Source: CAYXGZ01 sp964464755 (lineage in GTDB: Bacteria > Planctomycetota > MHYJ01 > JACPRB01). Taken from it: a DNA stretch of 64,000 nucleotides. The notes beneath the pieces are model-generated. The model did not search any database. It was not told where the DNA came from and was given only the letters and a program-made list of their open reading frames with translations. The translations under genes were made by a program, and so were the position numbers. How positions within the stretch are numbered: position 1 is the first letter of the stretch; the number at the start of each line of letters is the position of its first letter. Positions 40,812 through 47,534 of the stretch are shown here, one piece after another. The stretch covers positions 62,001 to 126,000 of the forward strand of contig CAYXGZ010000003.1 in NCBI GenBank assembly GCA_964464755.1, given 5' to 3'.

Positions 40812-42553
40812 AGCGCCTCCTGCTCTCCGGGCTGCTCCTCGCGTCGGGGGCCGCCCCCGCCCTGCTCGGGCCGGGGCTGCCGCACCCCGACCTCCTGGCC
40901 CTGGGGAGCCTGCCCCTGGCGATGCTCTCGGCCTGGCCCGCCGCCTCGTGGTGGCGCGCCCGGCGCCGGAGGACCGCCGCGGAGGCGCAGTACACACTTA
41001 AGGATATTCCACTACGTGATAAAAGCGTCCTCCTCGGGCGGGGCTTCGAGTGGACCCCCGCGGAGGCCGCGGAGCTCGCCCGCGAGGCGGCCCGAGGGGC
41101 GGGCGGCGGCGCCGCGCACGCCCTGCGCGCGGACCGGCAGGCCGACCTGTGGATGGACGCCCGGGACCTCGAGCACCACGTCCTGCTGCTCGGGACCACG
41201 GGGACCGGCAAGACCCGGATGCTCGAGCTGCTCGTCGCGCAGGCCGTCCGCCGGGGCGACGCCGTGGCCGTGATCGACCCCAAGGGCGACGCGGGCCTGC
41301 TCGCCCGGACGATCGACGAGGCCCGCCGGGCGCGGCGGCCGTTCTCGCTCGTCGCGCCCCCCTTCCCCGGCGCGAGCGTCCCGTACAACCCGCTCGCGCG
41401 CTTCCGCGAGCCGCGCGAGGTCGCCGACCGCGTCGCCGCGGCGCTGCCCGCCGGCGGGGACGCGGAGCCCTTCCGCCACTTCGCCTGGGAGGCCGTCGAG
41501 GCCGCGGCCGCGGCGCGCGCCCGCTTCGGAGAGACGATCTCGCTCGAGGGGCTGCGCCAGGACGTCCTCGACGATCCGGCCCGGGCCGCGCGTCGCATCG
41601 CCCGGAAGATCTCGCCCGAGCTGGCGAAGCTCGAGCCGGAGCGGCTGGCCGCGAAACTGGCCGGCCGCCATCCGGAGGCCGCCCGGCTGGCCGCCTTCGC
41701 CGCCCGCCCCCGGGAGCACGCCGCGAAGCTGCTCTCGGCGCTGGGGCCGGCCCTGTCGCGCCTCACGTCGGGCTCGAACCTCGAGCTGCTCTCGCCGCTC
41801 ACCGAGGGCTTCTCCTGGGAGCGGCACGACCGGAAGCGCGGCGTCGCGTACTTCTACCTCGGCAGCCTGCTCGGGGGCGACTCGGCGGCGGCGCTGGCCC
41901 GCATGGCGCTGCTGGACGCCTCGGCCTACGCGGGGGCGCGCTACGCCTGGGGCGGCGGGCACGGTCCCGTGTCGCTCTTCGTCGACGAGGCGGGGGACGC
42001 GGCCTCGCCCGCCTTCGTGCAGCTGCTGAACAAGGCGAGGGGCGCGGGGCTCCGCGTCGTCGCGGCGGCGCAGACGGCGGCGGACTTCGAGGCGGCGCTG
42101 GGCTCCCGCGCGGCGGCGCGCCAGGTCCTCGCCAATGCGAACACCGTCGTGCAGTTCCGGGCCGCGGGCACGGAGGACGCGGAGGACTTCGCGGGCCTCG
42201 CCGGGCGGCGGCTGCTCCCGTCGGTCAGCGACGGATCCTCGTACGAGCCGGCGATCCTCGGCTCGGGGCTGGGGCCCGTGGACGATTTCCGCGCGGTGTT
42301 CAGCCGGCAGACGGCCTGGCGCGCCGAGGACCTCGTGCCGGCCTGGGCCGTCTCGCAGCTCCCGCGCTTCGAGTTCTTCGCCCGCGCCTCGGGCCGGATC
42401 TGGAAGGGCGTGGTGCCCCTCCGGGCGCCGGCGCCCGACGGCCCGCTGAAGGCGATCCGGGAGGCCCACGATGAGCATCGCGATACCGGCGTTCGCGGCC
42501 CTGGCGCTCCTGGCGGCGGGCGGCTGGGCGGAGGAACTGGCCCGGGCCGGTGA
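40808..42553 (+). CDS. traD: TraD-type coupling ATPase
   Basis: The 581-residue protein has one or two N-terminal membrane helices, then the TraD motor domain: LLGRGFEW at about 75-82, Walker A GTTGTGKT at 129-136, Walker B SLFVDEAGD near 390 and the AAAQTAADFEAALGS block. Coupling proteins deliver substrates to the secretion channel and normally pair with a relaxase, which is not seen here. Codons 62-73 form a conspicuous A/T-ending run. The last 83 bases overlap the next gene. GTG start overlaps the traU stop (GTGA). Confidence 0.88.
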   Translation: MKRLLLSGLLLASGAAPALLGPGLPHPDLLALGSLPLAMLSAWPAASWWRARRRRTAAEAQYTLKDIPLRDKSVLLGRGFEWTPAEAAELAREAARGAGGGAAHALRADRQADLWMDARDLEHHVLLLGTTGTGKTRMLELLVAQAVRRGDAVAVIDPKGDAGLLARTIDEARRARRPFSLVAPPFPGASVPYNPLARFREPREVADRVAAALPAGGDAEPFRHFAWEAVEAAAAARARFGETISLEGLRQDVLDDPARAARRIARKISPELAKLEPERLAAKLAGRHPEAARLAAFAARPREHAAKLLSALGPALSRLTSGSNLELLSPLTEGFSWERHDRKRGVAYFYLGSLLGGDSAAALARMALLDASAYAGARYAWGGGHGPVSLFVDEAGDAASPAFVQLLNKARGAGLRVVAAAQTAADFEAALGSRAAARQVLANANTVVQFRAAGTEDAEDFAGLAGRRLLPSVSDGSSYEPAILGSGLGPVDDFRAVFSRQTAWRAEDLVPAWAVSQLPRFEFFARASGRIWKGVVPLRAPAPDGPLKAIREAHDEHRDTGVRGPGAPGGGRLGGGTGPGR

Positions 42554-42878
42554 CCCGGCCTCCGCGCTCGAGCGGTGGCGGGTCGCGGCCGGGTCGCAGT
42601 CCGCGGCGGCGTCGTCGATGGCGCCGCTCCTGGGGCTCTGGCTGCTGACGGGCGTCGCGGCGGGGCTGGCGTGGAGGGACCGGGCCGTCGAGTCGGGCCG
42701 GCACGCCTCGCCCGGGGCCGCGTGGATCGCGAAGCGCGTGCTGGCCGCGACCGGGACGGCGGCGCTGGGCTGGGCGGCGGGCCTCTGGCGGGCGGACCCG
42801 GGGGCCTTCCTGGCCGCCGGGGCCCTGCACGCGGCGTCCTGGGCCTGGTGGCTGAGGAACCTGCCGCCGAAGCTCTGA
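42471..42878 (+). CDS. small membrane protein after traD
   Basis: The 135-residue product has an N-terminal hydrophobic segment and two or three further helices (SMAPLLGLWLLTGVAAGLAW, LGWAAGLWRADPGAFLAAGA). No family is recognised; comparable small membrane proteins follow traD in integrative-element transfer operons. A GGGAGG ribosome-binding site precedes the ATG, which lies inside traD. It is 24 bases before the sigma-factor gene. Confidence 0.65.
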   Translation: MSIAIPAFAALALLAAGGWAEELARAGDPASALERWRVAAGSQSAAASSMAPLLGLWLLTGVAAGLAWRDRAVESGRHASPGAAWIAKRVLAATGTAALGWAAGLWRADPGAFLAAGALHAASWAWWLRNLPPKL

Positions 42879-42902
42879 TCGGTTGACACGGGGAGGGAGC
42901 CG

Positions 42903-43676
42903 ATGGACATTTCCTTCGTGGACGACGCGAGCACCGACGACCTCGTCACGAGGTGGATGGCGGGCGACGCCGATGCGGCCGCCGCGCTCTACGAGCGCTA
43001 CCGCGAGCGGGCCTTCCGCTTCGGGATGGCGCTGACGCGCCGCGAGCTCGATGCCGACGAGATTTCGCACGAAGCCCTGACGGCCGGGCTCGAGGTGCTG
43101 CGCGGGGGCAAGCGGCCGGACCACTTCACGGGCTGGGTGCTCGGCATCGTCAAGAACCTCGCCCGCCACCGGCGGGACCGCCCGGCGCCTCTCGGCAAGG
43201 AGGACCTCTCGGCCGACCCGCGGGCCGCCCGCCCGTCGCGGGCCCTCGTCGAGTCCGAGATGGCCTCGGTGCTCGCGTCGGCGCTCGACGCCCTGCCGGC
43301 CGCCGACCGGGCGCTCCTCGAGCGGCGGCTCGCGGCGGACTACCGCCGGGACCGGCTCGCGGTCGAGCTGGGCGTCTCCGTGGACACGCTGGACCGCCGG
43401 CTCGCGCGCATCCTCCGCGAGGTGCGCTCGCACCTCTCGGGCCACTTCACGACGCTCGTCCTCGCGCCGCCCGCGCCCTCGATGGCGAAGGTCGGCGCCC
43501 TGCGCCCGAGCTTCAAGCAGGCCTTCCTGCTCCGGCACGTCGAGGAGCTCCCCGAGGAGGAGTGCGCGGCCCGGCTCGAGATCGACGTGGCGACGCTGCG
43601 CGAGCGCCTCAAGTACGCCTACGCGAAGCTCGGCTGCAACGCGGCGACGGACTTCCGCCCCCTGCGGCGCCGCTGA
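42903..43676 (+). CDS. ECF-type sigma factor with two tandem region-4-like HTH domains
   Basis: The 257-residue protein has a sigma region 2 (about 13-92, with LYERYRERAFRFGMALTRRE and HFTGWVLGIVKNLARHRRD), a first region-4-like helix-turn-helix (about 125-178, LAVELGVSVDTLDRRLARI) and a second one (about 200-245, FLLRHVEELPEEECAARLEI). Normal ECF sigma factors have only one region 4. It probably directs RNA polymerase to a regulon that may include the adjacent secretion operons. A GGGAGGGAG site precedes the ATG. No anti-sigma gene is adjacent. Confidence 0.8.
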   Translation: MDISFVDDASTDDLVTRWMAGDADAAAALYERYRERAFRFGMALTRRELDADEISHEALTAGLEVLRGGKRPDHFTGWVLGIVKNLARHRRDRPAPLGKEDLSADPRAARPSRALVESEMASVLASALDALPAADRALLERRLAADYRRDRLAVELGVSVDTLDRRLARILREVRSHLSGHFTTLVLAPPAPSMAKVGALRPSFKQAFLLRHVEELPEEECAARLEIDVATLRERLKYAYAKLGCNAATDFRPLRRR

Positions 43677-43710
43677 TCCCCGCGGCTCGACTCCGCGCCC
43701 GGCCGGATGG

Positions 43711-43716
43711 TATCCT
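43711..43716 (+). promoter_or_regulatory. TATCCT -10 box of a leaderless gene
   Basis: TATCCT ends exactly seven bases before GTG 43724 with no Shine-Dalgarno, supporting that GTG as the start and placing a new transcription unit after the sigma-factor gene. Confidence 0.55.
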
Positions 43717-43723
43717 CGGCCCC

Positions 43724-44458
43724 GTGGAGAAGCCGCCCGCCGACACGGCCGCGAAGATCCTCGACCGGGAGTCCCGCTCGCTGGCGGACGCCGCGACCGA
43801 GGCCGCGCAGCGCGTCCACTCCCCCGCCGCCGCTCTCGGCGCGGCCGGCGAGCTCATGACGCGCCGGGGCCGCTACCTCGGCTCGACGGGCGAGCACTTC
43901 GGCGTCCAGGAGGTCGAGGGCATCGCGATCATCGACGCGCTCGACGAGCGCCTGCTCCGCGCCGTCCACCAGGTGCTCAAGACCTTCGTGGACGCGCGCC
44001 GCAAGCACCCGCCCGACCTGAAGATCCTCGCGTCGCTGGCCGAGAAGCTGGGCTCGGGGCTGCGCGAGATGCCGCAGTACCCCGTCGCCTACATGGTGCT
44101 CTACGCGATCCGGATGCACTACGACCGCTTCGAGCAGCTGGCCAACGGGGGCGACCACGATCTCGCGGAGCTCGAGCACGCGATGGTCCACTTCCTCCTC
44201 GGCGTCGTGGACAAGTACGTGCAGACGCGCGAACGCCCCGTCGTCCGCCACTTCAGCGACGTGGCGCGCGAGTACAGCGTGGTCACGCGACTGAAGTGCG
44301 CCTGCGGCGAGGAGAAGTACGACGTGAAGACCCAGTCGCTGGCGCAGGACCCGCAGGGCCGGCCCCACGACCGCCTGGACCTGGAGTGCCGCTCCTGCGG
44401 CGCGAAGCGGACCATCACCTTCGACCTGCCGCACTTCCAGGACATGTACAAGATCTAG
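43724..44458 (+). CDS. protein with C-terminal zinc ribbon, unknown function
   Basis: The 244-residue protein is largely helical with a middle region resembling a helical bundle (ALDERLLRAVHQVLKTFVDAR, QYPVAYMVLYAIRMHYDRFE) and ends in a four-cysteine ribbon (CACGEEKYDV ... CRSCGAKR, about 197-228) of the CpXC type. It may bind nucleic acid or protein through the ribbon. No family is assigned. The GTG start is supported by a TATCCT box seven bases upstream. Confidence 0.7.
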   Translation: MEKPPADTAAKILDRESRSLADAATEAAQRVHSPAAALGAAGELMTRRGRYLGSTGEHFGVQEVEGIAIIDALDERLLRAVHQVLKTFVDARRKHPPDLKILASLAEKLGSGLREMPQYPVAYMVLYAIRMHYDRFEQLANGGDHDLAELEHAMVHFLLGVVDKYVQTRERPVVRHFSDVAREYSVVTRLKCACGEEKYDVKTQSLAQDPQGRPHDRLDLECRSCGAKRTITFDLPHFQDMYKI

Positions 44459-44541
44459 GTCTTGGAAATCCGGGGGGGATTCCCCCGTTCCGTCGTAGTA
44501 TCTCCAACGCAGCCCGCCCGTCGGCGGGAACCGGAGGTCCC

Positions 44542-46971
44542 ATGAAGCGTCTCCTCGCCCTGGCCGCCCTCGCGGCCGTCCTGCCCGGGTGCGTCGTCGT
44601 CGTCGACGACGGCAAGCGCCGCCCCGTGAACCGCCAGGCGGAACCTCTGCCGCCGAGCCCCGCGCCCGCGCCCCAGCCGCCTCCCCCGCCGCCCCCGCCG
44701 GAGCCCGCGGTGGTCGAGGTCTCCTGGAAGGACGCGCGGCTCGTGCTGCTGCGCGAGTACTACGGCTGCGACTGGGACCTGGTCGGAACGTTCGAGCACT
44801 ACGAGTCGCGGTACGCCATCGAGGAGGAGGATCTCTTCTCGATCCTCTTCATCTCGCAGCTGTCCCGGATGAACTTCCACGAGGTCGTCTTCCACTTCGA
44901 ACGGTCGAACCGCGACCTGATCGTTACGGCCCGAGCGTGCCGGCTCACCGGCACCGAGGTCTTCGTGGACATCGCCGGCGGGGCCGACCTGCCGTGGATC
45001 TTCGAGGCCCCCTACCGCTCCTACGGGCGCCGGGACCCGTCGATCGTGCTGACGAACGCCGAGTTCAACGCGCTGCTCTGGCTTCGCGTCTCCGTCCAGT
45101 ACTGCGGGTGGTCGGTGGCCGACGCCTTCTCCCGCTGGGAGAGCGCGAGCCTCCGCAACCTCCGCCCCTGGGAGATCCTGCGCGAGGAGCCCCAGCGCTT
45201 CGGCCAGGGCCGCCGGACCTGCACGGGCGGCGTGGTCGTCGAGGTCGAGCGGCCCTGGATCCGCGCTGACGTCCGCCTGACCCTCGACCGGCACTGCGAG
45301 GAGTCGCGGCGCCGGGCCGAGGCCGACATCGAGGTGCGAATCCGGGGCAACCAGCTCGTCGCCCCGACCCCGCGGGCCGACGAGGCCCATCGCCGCCAGG
45401 AGGAGTCCCGCCGACGCCAGGAGGAGCACCGCCGCCGCGCCGCCGAGGAGGCCGCCCGTCGCCGCGTGTCCCGCGAGGCGACGTGGGTCGAGTGCCGGAG
45501 CGTCGTGATCCGCGAGTACTTCGGCTGCTCCTGGGACGTCGTCGGCGCGGTCGAGTACTACGAGTCGCGCTACGGCATCGACGACGAGGACCTCCTGGTC
45601 CTCCTCCGCATCGCCCTGCACGCGCGCGTCACGATCCACGACGTCGTCGCGGCCTGGGTGCGGCTCGGCCGCAGCCACCTGGCCTGCGCCCGCGAGTTCC
45701 GCATGTCGGGCTGGGAGTTCTTCGTCGACCTCCCCAGCGGGACCCGCTGCCCCGGGGAGTTCTCGGCCGCCTACGCCGCCTACTGGAGGCGCGACGGCCG
45801 CTACGTCATCACGAACCTCGAGTTCCGCTCGCTGTGCTGGCTGAGCATCTCGGTGAGCTATTGCGGCTGGACCCCCGCCGACACCTTCCAGCGCTGGGAG
45901 CGGCACGGGGCCGCGGGCTTCCGCGAGGCGGTCCGCGTCGAGGCCGACCGCTGCGGCCAGGGCGGGAAGAACTGGGAGGGCCGGGCCCCCGTCCGCGTCG
46001 AGAGGCCGTGGGCGAAGGCCGAGGTCCGGGCCCGCGACGAGCGGGAGCGCACCGAGGCCGTCCGCCGCTCCGACGACGAGATCCGCGAGCGGGCCCGCGC
46101 CGGTCGTCCCGTCGCCCCCGCGCCGGGCGAGGAGGAGGCCCGCCGCCGCCAGGAGGAGCAGCGCCGCCGCGCCGCCGCCGACGAGGAGGCCGCCCGCCGC
46201 CGCGCCATGGAGGCCGAGGTCGAGCGCCACAACAAGGAGGCCGCCGAGCGCGCCCGCCAGGCCGAGGAGGAGCGCCGCCGCCGCGAGGCCCTCTCGGGCA
46301 AGCAGCGCGAGGAGGACGAGCGGCGCCGCCGGATGGCCGAGGAGGAGCGGCGCAAGGTCGACGAGGAGAACCGCCGCCGCGAGAACGAGAAGCGGGCCGA
46401 GGACGACCGGCGCAAGGCGGAGGAGGAGAAGCGCCGCAAGGCCGAGGACGAGCAGCGCCGCGCCGACGAGGAGAAGCGCCGCCGCGAGAACGAGAAGAAG
46501 GCCGAGGACGACCGGCGCAAGGCGGAGGAGGAGAAGCGCCGCAAGGCCGAGGACGACAAGCGCCGCGCCGACGACGCGAAGAAGAAGGCGGAGGACGACC
46601 GCCGCAAGGCCGACGAGGAGAAGCGTCGCAAGGCCGACGACGACAAGCGCCGCGCCGAGGAGGAGAAGAAGAAGGCCGAGGACGAGCGCCGCAAGCGCGA
46701 CCGCGACAACAAGGACAAGGGCAAGGACGACAAGTCGAAGGACGACAAGTCCAAGGATCCCGGCAAGGACGACAAGTCGAAGGACGACAAGTCCAAGGAC
46801 CCCGGCAAGGATGACAAGTCGAAGGACGACAAGTCCAAGGACGAGAAGTCCAAGGACGGCGACGACAAGGGCAAGGACGACAAGTCCGACGACAAGTCGA
46901 AGGACCAGGGCGAGGACAAGGGGAAGGACAAGGAAGACGACAAGGGCAAGGGCAAGGGCCGCGGCCGCTAG
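44542..46971 (+). CDS. large lipoprotein with duplicated unknown domain and long charged helix
   Basis: The 809-residue lipoprotein (VLPGCVVVV) has a proline-rich linker and two copies of a domain of about 200 residues: YYGCDWDLVGTFEHYESRYA near 75-95 against YFGCSWDVVGAVEYYESRYG near 320-340, each ending with a CGW block (YCGWSVADAFSRWE / YCGWTPADTFQRWE). A TolA-like region of about 220 residues rich in Glu, Lys, Arg and Ala follows, then a tail of KDDKSKD repeats. It probably spans the envelope space from an outer-membrane anchor. GGAGG precedes the ATG; a terminator follows the stop. Confidence 0.75.
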   Translation: MKRLLALAALAAVLPGCVVVVDDGKRRPVNRQAEPLPPSPAPAPQPPPPPPPPEPAVVEVSWKDARLVLLREYYGCDWDLVGTFEHYESRYAIEEEDLFSILFISQLSRMNFHEVVFHFERSNRDLIVTARACRLTGTEVFVDIAGGADLPWIFEAPYRSYGRRDPSIVLTNAEFNALLWLRVSVQYCGWSVADAFSRWESASLRNLRPWEILREEPQRFGQGRRTCTGGVVVEVERPWIRADVRLTLDRHCEESRRRAEADIEVRIRGNQLVAPTPRADEAHRRQEESRRRQEEHRRRAAEEAARRRVSREATWVECRSVVIREYFGCSWDVVGAVEYYESRYGIDDEDLLVLLRIALHARVTIHDVVAAWVRLGRSHLACAREFRMSGWEFFVDLPSGTRCPGEFSAAYAAYWRRDGRYVITNLEFRSLCWLSISVSYCGWTPADTFQRWERHGAAGFREAVRVEADRCGQGGKNWEGRAPVRVERPWAKAEVRARDERERTEAVRRSDDEIRERARAGRPVAPAPGEEEARRRQEEQRRRAAADEEAARRRAMEAEVERHNKEAAERARQAEEERRRREALSGKQREEDERRRRMAEEERRKVDEENRRRENEKRAEDDRRKAEEEKRRKAEDEQRRADEEKRRRENEKKAEDDRRKAEEEKRRKAEDDKRRADDAKKKAEDDRRKADEEKRRKADDDKRRAEEEKKKAEDERRKRDRDNKDKGKDDKSKDDKSKDPGKDDKSKDDKSKDPGKDDKSKDDKSKDEKSKDGDDKGKDDKSDDKSKDQGEDKGKDKEDDKGKGKGRGR
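46200..46965 (+). repeat. low-complexity tandem repeats inside the lipoprotein gene
   Basis: The DNA encoding the charged helix and tail is a succession of short near-repeats. One 36-codon block (codons for RRRENEK-EDDRRKAEEEKRRK) occurs twice almost unchanged at 46371-46449 and 46474-46552. The tail repeats GACGACAAGTCSAAG-type units many times. Such tracts are prone to slippage and copy-number change between strains. Confidence 0.7.
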
Positions 46972-46991
46972 CCGCCGATCCCGCGACCACC

Positions 46992-47026
46992 GCGCGCCGG
47001 GGGTGCTCCCCCCGGCGCGCTTTTTT
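46992..47026 (+). terminator. intrinsic terminator after the large lipoprotein gene
   Basis: A perfect 12-bp GC stem (GCGCGCCGGGGG / CCCCCGGCGCGC, loop of five) is directly followed by six Ts. It ends the transcript of the gene finishing at 46971. Confidence 0.9.
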
Positions 47027-47040
47027 CGTCGCCGGGAGTA

Positions 47041-47070
47041 GATAGATATAATTACCTAAGTAAATATCTG
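47041..47070. repeat. AT-rich palindromic island upstream of the monohaem lipoprotein gene
   Basis: An almost pure A/T stretch in very GC-rich DNA contains a perfect TATAAT (47047-47052), nested inverted repeats AGATAT/ATATCT (47044-47049 / 47064-47069) and TTAC-ctaa-GTAA (47052-47055 / 47060-47063). It may be a promoter -10 region (no good -35 at the right distance) or a protein-binding site. It is not the seven-base leaderless box of the next gene, which has CATGAT eight bases before its ATG. Confidence 0.5.
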
Positions 47071-47119
47071 ATCGTCCCGCGCTGGCGCCCCGCCCCGGGC
47101 CGTGGCATGATCGCCGTCG

Positions 47120-47533
47120 ATGCGCCCCGCCGCCCTCGCCGCGATCCTGCTCGCCGCCGGGTGCGGCGCCCCGGCCCCCTCCCCCTCCCCCGCCGGCGGC
47201 GACCCGGTCGGAGAGCACGCCGACTTCATCCTCCAGATGAAGGCCCTCGACGTGCAGCTCGAGAACCTCCAGCACGACCTGGCCGCGCGGAAGGGCTCCG
47301 ACGCCGCCCGCGCCCGCGTCGCGAAGATGAAGCGGTCCGCCGAGGAGGCCGCCCGCCTCCCCTACCGCCCCGTCCAGGCCGAGAACCGCGACCTCGCGTA
47401 CCGCTTCTCGCTCTTCGCGGCCCGGCTCGACGCGCTCGGCCGCGAATCCTGGGACGGCGAGGACGGGATCCGCCTCTGGAAGGACCTCGGGCGCTCCTGC
47501 CTCGAGTGCCACGAGATGTACCGGGTGGATTGA
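47120..47533 (+). CDS. lipid-anchored monohaem cytochrome-like protein
   Basis: The 137-residue lipoprotein (ILLAAGCG, lipid Cys about 15) has a helical body with four-helix-bundle character and a C-terminal haem-binding motif CLECH at 127-131, only six residues from the end. A CxxCH near the C-terminus of a helical bundle is the layout of cytochrome c-prime/c556-type proteins, in which the fifth ligand is the CxxCH histidine. It would carry one haem c in the periplasm, role unknown. It is one base upstream of polX; the pairing is unexplained. Confidence 0.75.
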   Translation: MRPAALAAILLAAGCGAPAPSPSPAGGDPVGEHADFILQMKALDVQLENLQHDLAARKGSDAARARVAKMKRSAEEAARLPYRPVQAENRDLAYRFSLFAARLDALGRESWDGEDGIRLWKDLGRSCLECHEMYRVD

Positions 47534-47534
47534 C

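Noticed and set aside
31594..43676. Calling the secretion cluster a complete integrative conjugative element
   Set aside because: No relaxase, integrase, attachment sites or cargo are visible, and neighbours are ordinary chromosomal genes.
45858..46955. A serine/leucine-rich minus-strand frame opposite the charged lipoprotein
   Set aside because: It is the antisense of the KDDKSKD and EKRR repeats, not an independent gene.
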